NCBI RefSeq assembly: GCF_021869535.1 | Contig: NW_026262581.1 | Span: forward strand, 100,306,271-100,370,270 | Origin: Mytilus californianus | Taxonomy: Eukaryota > Mollusca > Bivalvia > Mytilida > Mytilidae | DNA length: 64,000 nt | Direction: 5' to 3' | Shown: positions 1 to 11,663 of the stretch, piece after piece | Layout of the letters: each line of letters begins with the position of its first letter | Position numbering within the stretch: the first letter of the stretch is position 1 | Notes under the pieces: model-generated | What the model saw: the letters and a program-made list of their open reading frames with translations, nothing else | Database searches by the model: none | Told to the model about the DNA's origin: nothing | Program-made: the position numbers and the translations under genes

Positions 1-136
1 GCCTACTATACGGTATGGGCTTTTCCCATTGTCGATGGCCGTACGGTTACCTATAATTACTTACATCCATTTCATTTGAACTCTGGTGGATAGTTGTCTC
101 ATGGCAATCATACCACATTTCCTTATTTTTATATAG
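1..136 (-). repeat. R1 dispersed repeat, terminal fragment
   Basis: First copy in the window of the family called R1 here. Read on the minus strand it begins CTATATAAAAATAAGG and continues into the core ATGTGGTATGATTGCC and a segment complementary to GGCCGTACGGTTACC. Many other copies occur in this window in both orientations, which is direct evidence of a dispersed repeat. The Mytilus association is from memory. No coding capacity is visible, and I cannot assign a transposon class. Confidence 0.75.
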
Positions 137-640
137 TTAGCTGGTGATACTAATAATATTGGGGACGAATATCAGTACCTTCTTGAATGAAGTGATAACT
201 TCACTGCCGAAAGGAGAGCTTATATTGATGGGAAACATATTGACCATTGTAATGCTTTGTAGTTTAGGGATCTAATGACTTTATTAAAAATGTAAAACTA
301 ACAGAACTTTGTAAATTGATCAGAACTCTTAATGAACAGGATTGGTGGGTCTATTGGTTGACAACTATGAACCTGAAATTTACTGGTAGCCTCCTTATTG
401 TTATTTTTAATTTATATTGTATATATACCATGTTTAAACTATCCTTGCAATATTTTCCCTTGCATTGCCACCATATCACTTGTACATTTTTACTATTTTA
501 TTTATCATGTTTTTATTATCTAACTATTAAATAACAATGGTTAGATCAGAATAAGGCATATATATAATGCATAAAGAAAACATGTAAAACAAAATGTAAA
601 ATGAATTTTAAATACCGATATTTCACAGGCTATAGTATCA
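137..640. other. No gene seen
   Basis: AT-rich sequence with only short chance ORFs. I see no splice-flanked exon, RNA gene or recognisable repeat. Confidence 0.5.
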
Positions 641-1229
641 TGAACATATGAAGGATGTTATTGATAGTTTTATTCAAACAAAATTCTGGGTGAATTGGAT
701 AAAAACTTATCTGTTTCCCGTTGAACTTCTGGCGTATCTGGTGTACATAATCAATGTATTTATTCACAAGTTTCGTGAATCACAAATAAGTCAAAAATTA
801 GTTTGTTGGTTTAAGCAGTGCAGTTTGAAGATAATATATTTTGAAATTGTCTGATATAGACTTATAAAAACAAGCAACATATCCAAGATGGCGACCCCCA
901 AAAGATACTCAGATATACCTCATTTTTATGTTCTGAAATGTCCGCTTATAGAAATGAAATACAGATTTTAATTAATATTAAACACTTGAATAACATTTTA
1001 ATTTTTTATAGTTTTTTTCATAAAGGACCACAATTTTATGGTAGCTGAAAACTACATCATTCGCGGACAGTTATAAAAAACATTGTGTTCTCATGAAGAA
1101 CGTCTGTAACTAAATTGTATACAACAATACCTTTATCAAGCTAAAAAGGGGAAAGTAGTATGTCATGTCGTAGATAAGCCTTCAAAATTTGATTAAATCT
1201 CCAATTTGTTTTAACATCATAGAAAAAAA

Positions 1230-1345
1230 CAAAGGATATGGATATCCATCCTTGACACAAAATCAGTACATGCACAGCAAAAAACACACAAAAAGCAAAG
1301 GAACAGCGCTTTTATTGCTGTTCTTCATCCCAAAGTCACAGTGTG
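1230..1345 (+). repeat. Dispersed repeat R2 copy
   Basis: A segment from AAAGGATATGGATATCC through CAGTACATGCACAGC to a TTTTATTGCTGTTCTTCATC end recurs, reverse-complemented and in two tandem copies, at 49.75-50.26 kb. It sits inside copy C but not at the matching place in copy D, so it probably inserted after the duplication. No function is assigned. Confidence 0.6.
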
Positions 1346-2089
1346 TCCACTGTTTATGTATAACAAACATAAGAGAGAAAACAAATAAAAACAGGTTTAA
1401 AGAATGTCTGTCTTATAACCAGACAAAGATAAAAGACTGCCTACGAATTAATGTTTTTCTTTATAAATTTTAATATAAAACTCTAAATTTCCCAAAACAT
1501 TTTTGATAAATAATGAAAAACCAGGAAATTGTCATTGTCCTTTAGTCTGCTGTTATGAGAATAGCTGTTGTTACAATTTTAAACAAATTCTTTCGAAATG
1601 AACTCTTGATGAGAATGATATCATTTTGAATTTTAGCAACTACTTTCCTTAATTTTATAGTCATATTAACTGGCTGAAAAAATACAAAACAGAAAAAATT
1701 AAAGGTACGCGATTTGTTAGCATGTTTTGGATCATTATTTACGCTTTCAGTGTCCATGTTTGTTTATTTACGAGAACTACTTCGCAATAATGGGATATTC
1801 CGATGTACCACCTCTCCAGTTTACTAATAGTGTATTAAAGTAAAACAATATGAAAATCTGTAAAAGAATTTTTTTAAATTATAATAAATTACAAATTTTC
1901 TCTCCCGCATTTTTAACAGAATACAATTCAACAATAAAGAAAGTGTTTTATGCAGGGATAATAAATGAACTTTTGCAGATTTCGTCCTGATTTTATAACT
2001 TGCATATCCCGCAAAATTGTAAGTGCTGATTACCTTTTATGTGCTTTAATCATATGTGGTAGTGTTCTTGGTCTATTAATTGTGTAGAA

Positions 2090-2270
2090 GGCACTCGAAC
2101 ATGTTTAACTCCGCCACATTCTGTATGTGATTGTCCCAAGTCGATAAAGTAATACAGTGATTGTCTTTGGTTGCTGTCTGTGATATTTGTTTTTCGTTTA
2201 TTGCTTTTTCATAAATCAGGCTTTTTGTTTTCTCTATTTGAATTGTTGTACATTTTGTCAAGTCAAAATT
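2090..2270 (-). repeat. R1-family fragment (distal part)
   Basis: Reverse-orientation segment with the R1 distal marks: CATGTTTAACTCCGCCACATTCTGTATG, written here as CATGTTTAACTCCGCC then ACATTCTGTATG, followed by GTCCCAAGTC and TTTGAATTGTTGTACATTTT. The ATGTGGTATG end is missing, so this is a truncated copy. Confidence 0.6.
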
Positions 2271-2760
2271 TGTTCATGCATATCTTAGGAACACACAAGG
2301 ACTTATACAATATTTAGGAAACACTGGACTTATTATTTTTCTTACGTTTGAAAAATAAATTTCTACATATAATTGAAGTAGAGGCACAACGTCGTAAATA
2401 TTCAAGTGATCTAGTTTATGTTTCAAATGTACATTTTGATTTAAATTCCTTCTAAAGCGACCAGTAACAACCTGTTTCTATCATTACTTAATGTAATATA
2501 AACATTTGGATTTAGTGAAAAGGCATTTAAAGACATACTATTAGACCGCCATTTAAGCAATGATGAGCAAGCTCACAGCCACAATAAGCAATTTGTCCAA
2601 ATTTAATTATTTAAAGTGAAACTGCCTTCAATGTTTTCATGTCGGATATGTGCTTATGGATAGTTATGAGTCCTGCATGACGTTTACTGAAGGGTCTTTT
2701 CAGGAGTTAACGAATATGTCGCAAAGGATAATTACAATTACGATTGATTTATAATTCGGA

Positions 2761-3654
2761 AGTAAGAACGTGGCGATTAAAACTGATAAAACGTTTCATT
2801 CAACGTCATGTTTTGTTTTTGATTGTTTGTTTGAAAAGGAATATCTAAGGGAAAAAAACAGGTTTAAAATTTGGTACAAAGACTCATCAGTGGCTAAGGC
2901 AATCTATACATGGGGTAGAAAAACCTCAGTGTTTTGAATATTTCAACATTTTGTTAACAGTAAATTTACAGAAAATGAACATATCAATGATATTACATGT
3001 CAGCACAAAAGTTCGGACTACAAGGCTTGTAATACACTAAGGGACGAAACATCGACCAGCAGTGAAATTGATCCAGTGGTTGTAAAAACATGTATATGTT
3101 TTCTTTCTATGAATTTGTTTTATAAATAATATCACACATAAACTGTTAAGTTGAAGGTATCAACAAAATATACAATTTGGATCATTTCATTAAATTTCTT
3201 TATTTAGAACTAAACTGGTTGAAAGATTTGTGTTTTGTGTATTGGTGTTTGTTTGTCTTTTATCTTTTTAGCCATGTCGTTGTCAGTTTATTTTCGTCTT
3301 GCGAGTTTGAATGTCCCTTTTGTATCCTTCGCCTATTTTTTTCAACAAATTACAAAAAGATAAGGAATTCATAGCTTGAGTTTACATTTCTCCTTTATTT
3401 CACAATGAGAATTATCTGTTTAGAATGATGTTTCTCAATTTCCTACATTAATAAGAATAACCAAAAGAATTAACAAGTTTACGAAGCAGTATTACAAGGT
3501 TATTTCAAAAATCTTAAGTACAATCAACTAGCAATATCGGACGAATATCAGAATACATATATTTGAAACGAATTATAAACAACTTTGTATCCTTGCCTTG
3601 ATATCTGCAAAAAAAGTGTTGTTGTGCAATATCCCATACATTCGTTTTAGTTCA
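2761..3654. other. Spacer between duplicated units; no gene seen
   Basis: Contains AT-rich sequence and chance ORFs only (the longest is 65 codons at 3177 and low-complexity). Nothing recognised. Confidence 0.45.
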
Positions 3655-5985
3655 CATGTGAAGGATGTTATTTGATAGTTTTGTTCTACTTTTTTCCGAA
3701 TTCATTGACTAAAAACCTATCTTTGATTTTGCAGTAATGTCCAAATTTTGCCCCTTGAATCAAAGTTGTTTGTTCAAAGTTAACACTCTGGTCATTATTC
3801 ACTGATACTTTGAATCGCGAATAAGTCAACAATTAATGTATCTTTCAGTTGAAGTTGTGTAAGCAGTGTATTTCGAAGATAATAATCGTCTGATAGATTT
3901 ATGAAGCAAGCTACAAATCCAAGATGGCGACCTTTAAAGATGCTCAGATATACCTTATTTTTATTTTTGAAATGTCCGCTTATACACTTAAAGAAAGGAA
4001 ACACAGATTTTACATTTTAAACCTTAATCTTAAACACTTGAATAACATTATTTTTTTTACTCTTTTATTATTTTTCATAATTAAATACGAGGTAGCAAAA
4101 CATTAAAACGTTTAATCCCGCTGCAAATGTTTGCACCTGTCCTAAGTCAGGAATCTGATTACAGTAGTTTGCGTCTGTTTATGTAGTTCATACGTGTTTC
4201 TCGTTTCTCGTTTTTATATAGATTAGACCGTTGGTTTTTCCGTTTGAATGGTTTTACACTAGTAATTTTTGGGGCCCTTTATAGCTAGCTGTTCGGTGTG
4301 AGCCAATGCTCCATGTTGAAGGCCGTACCTTGACCTTTAATGGTTTACTTTTATAAGTTGTAACTTGGATGGAGAGTTGTCTCATTGGCACTCATACCAC
4401 ATCTTCCTATATCTATTCAGGGACATATACAAAAAATCAATCCTGTTCGTATGAAGAATATGTGTAACTACATTGCAAACAACATTAACTACATAAGATT
4501 CAAAAAGGAACATTAGTATGTCATGTCATAGAGGGAAAATAGTAGTATTACATTTTCCTGGCTTAAGGTTGACCTTCCGTGACAGGTGAAGGAAGTCAAC
4601 TTAGGAGCAGTGTGATCGGATGTAAGGATATAATATATTTTTTTAATTTATGATTAACTGCAGTGTGTATATTTAAAATATAAATTTTGAAACACATTGA
4701 AATATTTTCTTGCGAATAATCGGAAAGGGCTTCCAAATTTTCCTAAATTTGATGTAAAATGACGATGGGCATAGATACAATAAACAAGCTCCGTTCGAAG
4801 ATGGTCATGATACCATTTGACTTCAATTTCTAAAACAGAATGATAAAGTACTAATATCACACATAACTGTTTTGTCCAGGTTTTTCATTATATAAAGTTG
4901 TAATTTTAGAAAATGTTAGTATTGTCGCCTATGGAAGAATAACTACTACCGTTTTCCCTACATAGGCCTTCCAAAATTTTAATAATTCTCCAACACATAA
5001 TGTTTTAACATGTTAAATAGCCCACGGTCTACATAACAATCATTCGAAAAAAAAACAGGTTCAAAGAATGTTTGTGTCAACACCATAGTAGAGAAATTAG
5101 TGATGACAAATTAATGCTTTTGTTTGTAAATTTTGATATTAAATTGTTTATTAACATATTGAACCAACGAAATAGGTAATGTCCTTGAGTCTATAAGGAG
5201 AACAGTGTGTGTTTACAATTCCGGTGTTTCTTTCTTGGCCCTTCTTTGAAAGGAGAAAATGTTTAAACTAGCCTTACTTATTGTTTTTACTTATAATGTT
5301 ATGCTTTATATGTGTAATATTACAACCACGTGTACCTAAAAGCCAAGAAGATTGCTGATTTATAGAAATTCATCTGTTCAGAGAAAAGATGCCTATTCTT
5401 TTTAGAGGGAAAGTGATTAAAAAAAATGAAAAACAAAAGCGCTAATTTGTTTAAGTTTTCATTTTGCTCATACTTAAATTCAACACAATCGGTCATCTTT
5501 TCCTCACTGATCCTGCCTCAGGAAAACACGACCTTAGATATTGAGGAAAATCTCGAACAATCTCTTTTATTCATGCGTTTCAAAAATAGAATTTTATATA
5601 TAACTAAAGTAGGGGTTCAAAGTCTAAACGTTTCAAGTAGTCTGCTTTATGTCGATCTAAACACGTACACTTTGGTTTAAATTCCTTCCAAAGCTACTTC
5701 TTGTTTCATTTTTTTACTGAATGTAATATAGACATTTTGATTTAGTGGAAAGGAATTTAAAGATATATAATTAGACCGTCATTTAAACAATGATGAGTAA
5801 GATAATGGCGATAAAATACAATTTGTCCATGTTTAACTATTCCAAGTGAAAGTCATCTTTATATCGGTAAACGACGTGTTTATATCGAATATGTGCTAAT
5901 GGGTAGTTATTGGCCATGCATGACTTTTACTGGATTGAACGAATATGTCGCAATAAGATAATGAAAATTACGATTGAATCATCAT
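3655..5985 (+). repeat. Segmental duplication, copy D (pair of 641-2760)
   Basis: Second copy of the block at 641-2760. The same anchors occur in the same order, for example CCAAGATGGCGACC near 3919 and CGAATATGTCGCAA near 5939. It is interrupted by an R1 insertion at 4108-4412 that copy C lacks. Many substitutions and indels separate the copies, so the duplication is old. The offset grows from about 3.0 kb at the left to about 3.2 kb at the right. Confidence 0.7.
4108..4412 (-). repeat. R1 copy inserted in copy D
   Basis: Nearly full-length but diverged R1 in reverse orientation. It has CCTGTCCTAAGTCAGGAATC near 4137, TTTATAGCTAGCTGTTCGG near 4279, GTTGAAGGCCGTACCTTGAC near 4315 and the terminal TTGTCTCATTGGCACTCATA near 4376. 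Copy C is uninterrupted at the equivalent position, so C shows the empty site. Confidence 0.7.
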
Positions 5986-6493
5986 TGAATTGGGTCTGTT
6001 CATTTGGTGATTTCTGATATTCTTTTTATTCAAGTTGTCTCTGAAATTATATAGACGACACCAAACAGTAAACTTGGTCAAGTTGTTATACGAACTCACT
6101 TTCCACTAGGAATTAACCTATGTTACGATCAAATAATAAAAAAGATTAATTAATTGTTCAGAGGCTATATATGATATGTCTACTAATGTAGAACAATTAT
6201 ATGGTAGGTTCTGCAACTTGTGTTTGTCTTGGTAAAAGGTAATGAATCTGAACTGTGAGAAGAAATAGAATTCACGTTGCGTAGGGGAGGGGGGTATTTA
6301 TTTGCAACAGACTACATAAAGAACCCTAAAATTGTTGTTGCAAGGGTAACTAAACGTTCAGAGAGCAAAGCATTCGCCATGGACGGGGGTTAGAGTTATT
6401 GCGCTAATTCATAACAGTATGATGTTTAATTTGGAGATCATGCACTGACTGGGATATAGAAATGTGGTCACTCTGATTTCTTCCGTTTGACTA
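5986..6493. other. Left flank of Harbinger element; no gene seen
   Basis: About 500 bases of unrecognised sequence between the duplicated block and the transposon. There is a short G-rich stretch near 6285. Confidence 0.4.
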
Positions 6494-8603
6494 TAAGGCC
6501 GTGTTCACATTGACCTGACCTAAACTCGGTGTTGTGTTAGTGTAATTCACACGTAAACTAAACACAATTACGTTCCCATTGATAAAACTCAATGTTTACA
6601 TGTACAGTGTATATAAAGTGCGAATCCAGTTAGTTCATTTTAACTGTTGTATGCGAGTATGTCTATTGTAGAATAAAGGATGATGGGAAAAACTGCGTTT
6701 GTTTACTTTTTGAATATACAAAATAATAGATTTGAATGTATGTTTTAACAGATTTTCATTAGAATATAACTTTTTGATGTAAAGGATTAAAGTCCAAAAA
6801 AGTGTTATTTAAGCAGCAGAATCCATAATAATGATTACTGAATGCGATTCATTTTAACTATAGATGCGATGAATTATCACTGTAAGTGCAATCATTTCTG
6901 ATGTGGAATTTTTGGAAGTGCGATGAATTTTCATTGTCGTTTTATATGATTATTCGACATACTACAACTGAAAATAGTTTTTAAATGACTTTAATATTGA
7001 TGATATTTACAATTTGAAGTATAACCCCGTTCATATCATGAATATTCAAATAGTGTTGGTGAGTTTGCTATTAACTTGTCATGTATCCGAAAATTTACTG
7101 GAGCAGAACATTCATGAATATAACGTTTTTCTGCGACGAATTTTCTTTGAAAAGATTTATAACTTGCTTAAAAAAGCTTTGAACATTTGTCACGCCGTGT
7201 CATACATATTTCTACCGTATTGATAGGCTTTTGCACAACGAACAGTACAAGAATGTACAACGAACAGTACTAAAAAAAGAAAACAACTTACAAAGAGAAT
7301 GAATCGCATGTAGTGTCAAAATTCTGAGGTAAGTTTTTCAAGTAAATGTCTTCAAATAAAATTAAAACAACGGGATTCTCATTCGTATTATGTATTTTAA
7401 CAAGAACAAAGCACAAAATACACGGTCGCATTTAGTGAAAGAGCCAACCAACTATGCTCTATTTGTAGTTTAATCAAGTTTGAGTTACACATAGTGTTTG
7501 TTTCGCGATGTTTACAAATAATTCACAGACCTGTCTATTTAAAATAGTCACATGGTGTTCATGTAATATAAATGATATACAATGCTGCCAGGAGCAGTAA
7601 ACTTTGTTTTCATAAACATTGAATACTTAACTGAACAGCTAGTCAATTAGTCTTTGGTGTAAATATAAGAACGGTATATCTACCAACATTGCTTCGCGAT
7701 GTAGCGATTAACGTCCGGAATCAACTGTACGGTGGTTATACCCCGTGGTATAGAACCATTTAAACATGTAACAATAAACTGTTTTCAATATTTCTTTGTA
7801 TTCCCACAATTGCGTATTGGCTAATTTGTAACACCGTCTTATAAGAAACTCAAGCATATTTAAGGTGACTCGACTGTTGCTCGAACTTTCTTTACTGTAT
7901 CGCATAACGAAAACAGCATAGTGGAATTTGATTCAATATCAACAAGCTGAATAACAAAACCTGTTTTAAGTTAAACAACATTAATAATTATGTTAAAAGG
8001 TTCATTTTTCTGCAAATGAAACTTAACTGCTACTTTTAAATCTCTAGCACGCTCTGTTTGTGAACTATTCTTAATATTTATCTATTTGTGTATCAATTTT
8101 GCACCTGGATGGCTGTACGCGCGATGAAAACCCGTCCACATCTCATACCTATATCATGAATTTATAAAAACAGTACACATTTAATATCATTTCTTATTTT
8201 ATCCAAAAATCATGAATTTGCCGTCTGTTTATTTATCATTCTACATCAGAAATTCATCACGGATACAGTAAAAATGACATTTTAGGATTCGCACATTACA
8301 TACACTGATGTAGTTTAAATCATGTTTTGTCTACATGCAGTCGATAGTCAATGTAGGCCTTGTGTGGGTTAAGTGTACACAAAACAAGGTATTAAGAACA
8401 TGAATTTTACCATGTATATTTAAAGAATAAACTTTTTTTTAAATACAATTGATATTTGTAACAATTATTAATAAAGTTTTTTACCGAATTATTTGTCTAA
8501 ACTCGATATATTGCTTTGATATAAAAAAAACTTTAGGTAGCTTTATTAACCCCTTATCAAGACTCAAAACATCATCATTGCCAAACACATAATTCATTTG
8601 AAA

Positions 8604-8865
8604 ATGTCTTCCCGAATCGACTGGACGTGCACAGAAACAGGCGCTTTGGTAAGCCTATGGCAACAGGACCATATCCAGAAGCTGTTCAACAGTATGTGCA
8701 GAAAGAAGCCAATTTGGGAAGACATATCAACACGATTAAAAATCAAGGGCATTGAAAGAACAGGAAAACAGTGTGAAGTTAGAGTTCATACAATGACAAC
8801 GAAGTACAGGAAAATCGTTAAAGCAAACCCTCCCTGCTTGATTGACTCAGGAAAGAAAACTTCGG
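8604..8865 (+). CDS. Myb/SANT-like exon 1
   Basis: Eighty-seven intact codons plus one base carrying the whole DNA-binding domain. The donor GGTAAG follows at 8866. The tryptophans at W7, W18 and W36 (counted from the ATG at 8604) match the aromatic positions of Myb/SANT-like domains. Reading past the donor meets a stop at about 8970 and adds only non-conserved residues, which supports splicing. Confidence 0.7.
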
Positions 8866-9270
8866 GTAAGAACTTCATAATATTAACTTTTACTAATATT
8901 ATTAGTACATCGTTTAAAATATGCATGAAATATTTGCCACTGGTCTTTACTCAATCAACGATTCACTCATAAATGCATTACTAAAAAGAGTGTGCGGTAA
9001 ATTGTATTGTTTGGCTAGTATCTAAGATCTGGTAAAATGCACTTAGAAATAAAAAAGCATTAATTTGCAATGTACGAACTGTTATTTTTAAGCCGTAGAT
9101 GTTAAGAAGTCTCTGCATGGTAGTATTAATTGGGTCATTGCTCTTGGTTCAAACTCGTGACCGTTTTATTCAAGCAAAACTAATGAATTGAGAAAAACGC
9201 AAATACGTTTCACCAAATCATCAACTCGCTATAATATATATTTTTTTAAATATTGCGTCTATGCGAATAT

Positions 9271-9661
9271 ATGCGTATATATGCGAAATTTGCTTGTATA
9301 TGTGTATTCTAAGCATGCATATTGTATAATCCTATGTTTCCTTTTTCACATTCAGAAATGATTGACGACAACAATAATGAAATACCTTGTGAGATGAATG
9401 CCGGTTCCGATACTGCACAACTTGACCAAGATGATAACGAAACAGATTGCCAAAAACCGAAAGCGGTATGCGTATATATGCGAAATTTGCTTGTATATTT
9501 GTATGCTAAGCATATTGTATAATCCTATGTTTCCTTTTTTACTTTCAGAAAAGATTGACGAGAACAATAATGAAATACCTTGTGAGATGAATGCCGGTTC
9601 CGATACTGCACAAGTTGACCAAGATGATAACGAAACAGATTGCCAAAAAACAGAAAGCGGC
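9271..9661 (+). repeat. 197-bp tandem duplication spanning an exon and its acceptor
   Basis: The unit starts at ATGCGTATATATGCGAAATT at 9271 and again at 9468. It covers intron end, acceptor and exon. The copies differ by a few substitutions and small indels, so the duplication is fairly recent compared with other repeats here. Confidence 0.85.
9356..9465 (+). CDS. Myb/SANT-like acidic exon, copy 1
   Basis: Follows a TTTTTCACATTCAG acceptor. The split codon G|AA restores the frame from exon 1. It encodes an acidic segment (IDDNNNEIPCEM, later LDQDDNETDCQK) and ends at a GTATGC donor in phase 0. It is about 95 percent identical to the next copy 193 bases downstream. Confidence 0.55.
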
Positions 9662-9670
9662 CTAAAATAA
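9549..9670 (+). pseudogene. Myb/SANT-like acidic exon, copy 2
   Basis: Second copy with its own TACTTTCAG acceptor. It also joins exon 1 in phase 1, but cannot follow copy 1, which ends in phase 0. It has one extra base in the A run before its end, lacks the GT donor used by copy 1, and reaches TAA at 9668-9670. In another frame the sequence just after the shift reads KRPKIKYNNPGR, a plausible continuation, which suggests a frameshift. Confidence 0.5.
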
Positions 9671-9978
9671 AATACAATAACCCAGGAAGATAAAGGCAAT
9701 GCTGTATCCAATCCTCGCAGGTAAACTACTAAAAACTCAGCATGGCATTATAGTTTAAATCTGCACACTCTTATCTGCATTAAAGATCCCTGTTTAAATG
9801 GAAAACCTTTTACGTACCTTTTAAACTAAAAATAAAAACTTTCCGATTGAATAAATTTTCACTATACATAGGTATCCGTTTTAGGATTGGTTGTCATTTC
9901 ATATAAAACTGTATATACATGCAGTACCCATAATTATTTGCATGTCCTCATTTAGGGAAGACTATTTTATTTTCGTAG

Positions 9979-10061
9979 GTGTGTGTTTGTGTGTGTGTGT
10001 ATGTGTGTGTGTGGGGTTGGGGTTTGTTTTTGTTTTGTTTTTTTTTGGGGGGGGGGGGGGG
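9979..10061 (+). repeat. TG microsatellite followed by T and G runs
   Basis: GT-rich repeat with an interrupting AT (9979-10013), then GT-rich sequence, eight T and fifteen consecutive G (10047-10061). It lies in the last intron of the Myb-like pseudogene. The assembly may be unreliable at the G run. Confidence 0.85.
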
Positions 10062-10430
10062 TAGAGGCAGGAATCTTTTTTCGGATGAGTCATACATTTT
10101 CATTTTTTTGGGGTAAATGGTTTATTCATTTTGAAAAAAAATCTATAACTCCCTTCCCGATTATCAAATGGTTGAACTCTTACCAAATATGATATTGTTA
10201 AGAAATGAGAACCATGTCTTTTCTATTTTTAAGCAACATCGAGGACAGAAAATCTAGGAAACGTTCACAAACAAAGGATCTTTCCTCGAAATGCAACAAA
10301 AAAGCGAGGAACGTTTTTTTTTAATTTGAAAAAAAGAGAATGGAAATGGAGGCAAAAGAAGAAGAAAAAAGACAAAAGAGAGAAGAAGAACAGGAGCAAA
10401 AGCAGCAACAAGACTTTTTACTGGAACTTG

Positions 10431-11663
10431 CTAAAATATAAGAATACAATAATATATCTGTACTAAATGGGACGCAACAACACCCCTGATACTTTCAGCA
10501 TAGTTGTTTCGATTATTTGGCAAATTGGCAAGAATGACATTATCTTGACCTACAACAACGCCATTTAGCCACTCCTCATTGATACCATCACCATGAACTT
10601 CATAAAAGTTATGTAATGTACAACAAGAACAAACAAGATAAGACACACGTACAGTAGCAACATCAAGTCTTTTCAGTAAGCAACGCCATCTCCCTTTCAA
10701 TCTACCAAATGATCCTACCACAACCATGCGTGTACTTGAATGCCTATAATTAAAAGTTTTTTGTTCTTAAGTTAATTTCCAAAATCGGAAAAGGGTCTCA
10801 TCAGCAAAGAATTCAAACAATATGCGGCATCACCCAATAAAAGTACAGGTATCTCAGTACCATTAATATTGACTGTATGCTGAGGAATTAGCTCTCCATT
10901 CTCTCTTTGCCGATAAATATCTGAATTACTGAATATGCGCGCATCATAGACTCGGCCTGGCCATCCGACATAGACATTGGTAAAGCAATAATTTGCATCT
11001 ACAACTGCAAAACATACCATTAAATACAACCCTTTTCTGTTGTAATAATCTGCAGGATTATTACGTGGTGCCACTATTGGAATATGTGTTCCATCTATAG
11101 CCCCGCCTACTCGTAAAAAACCGTTGATTCGTCGAAAAACTCTTATATTTTCAATTAGTCTTTGACCTGTAGGTATACGTATATGCTTCGGCATTAAATG
11201 ATCCGTTATAATTCTACAAGTTTCATTTGTAATTGTGCAACACGTCGACCGCCCAACAGCAAATAGGTGTGAAATTGTTCTATATTCAGCCTTTGGGGTT
11301 AGTCGCCATAAAGTTATTGCAACCCTTTTTTTAACAGCTATGCTTTGCCTGAAGTTCGTGTTTCTTTTCTCTATATGGATTTCTTGTTCCTTGCACAAGA
11401 AATTGAATGTTTCCTTGGAAAGTCTAAAGTTTTCACGAAAATCAGTCTCATTCCAGGACCCATTCACAACATGTTCCCACCACTTGTCACTCCTTTGTCT
11501 TTGCCAAATACTACTTGGAGGAAAAAATGCCATTTGAAACAAACAGAAAAGATAGAAATGCAGTAATCCTTCATTGCTGCAATATGTTAAACATCTCAAT
11601 CCTTCTTCTTAGTCTGTAAGCACGCTGCTGCAGCCTACGTTTTTTATTGCGTAATCGAGACAT
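10431..11663 (-). pseudogene. HARBI1-like PIF/Harbinger transposase, frameshifted
   Basis: DDE nuclease of the transposon. The main open stretch runs from 11599 to 10772 and has KWWEHVVNGSWNETDF, then FRLSKETFNFLC, a helix-turn-helix-like segment, the first catalytic Asp in GGAIDGTHIPIV (residue 169 of that stretch), the conserved PGRVYDARIF and the second Asp in LLLGDAAYCLN (residue 257). A stop follows PFSDFGN. About 45 bases on, the protein resumes as [11 protein letters not shown] then [19 protein letters not shown], ending at 10431. Between these halves there is a one-base frameshift and an in-frame TAA. The residue before [10 protein letters not shown] is Val where the family has the third catalytic Glu. 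Another one-base shift near 11600 separates a plausible true start (ATG at 11663) from the main stretch. It is not functional. Confidence 0.88.

Larger units (their letters stand above)
641..2760 (+). repeat. Segmental duplication, copy C (pair of 3655-5985)
   Basis: Long diverged similarity to 3655-5985 in the same order and orientation. Shared anchors include GAAGGATGTTAT at the left end, CCAAGATGGCGACC near 883, TAGTATGTCATGTC near 1157, AACAGGTTTAAAGAATGT near 1392 and AATGTAATATAAACATTT near 2489, each with a counterpart about 3.0-3.2 kb downstream. No ORF is conserved across both copies, so this looks like duplicated non-coding DNA or a very decayed gene. Copy-specific insertions lie at 1230-1345 and 2090-2270. 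Confidence 0.7.
8604..10441 (+). pseudogene. Myb/SANT-like DNA-binding protein of Harbinger element, decayed
   Basis: In PIF/Harbinger elements a Myb/SANT-like protein binds DNA and helps the transposase to the nucleus and to the element ends. Exon 1 (8604-8865) starts at an ATG inside TTGAAAATG. It encodes a trihelix-type domain with the spaced tryptophans of the fold: IDWTCTETGALVSLW near residue 4, then PIWEDISTRLKIKG, then GKQCEVRVHTMTTKYRKI. It ends at a GTAAG donor in phase 1. An acidic exon follows and is present twice (9356-9465 and 9549-9670). The last exon opens after AG at 10233 and encodes a basic stretch and then the charged C-terminus, ending in [12 protein letters not shown] and TAA at 10439. 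The last exon has an in-frame TAA at 10322 after a T run, and the end of the second acidic copy is out of frame with what follows. I therefore call it a pseudogene. Confidence 0.75.

Noticed and set aside
7014-7223. 69-codon ORF with a hydrophobic start resembling a signal peptide
   Set aside because: It sits in the non-coding left arm of the Harbinger element, has no homology I recognise, and AT-rich DNA readily yields hydrophobic ORFs.
9352-9711. 119-codon minus-strand ORF over the duplicated Myb exon
   Set aside because: It is the antisense shadow of the acidic exon and its duplicate, with no independent support.
11235-11566. Plus-strand ORFs opposite the Harbinger transposase
   Set aside because: They are antisense shadows of a recognised transposase reading frame.
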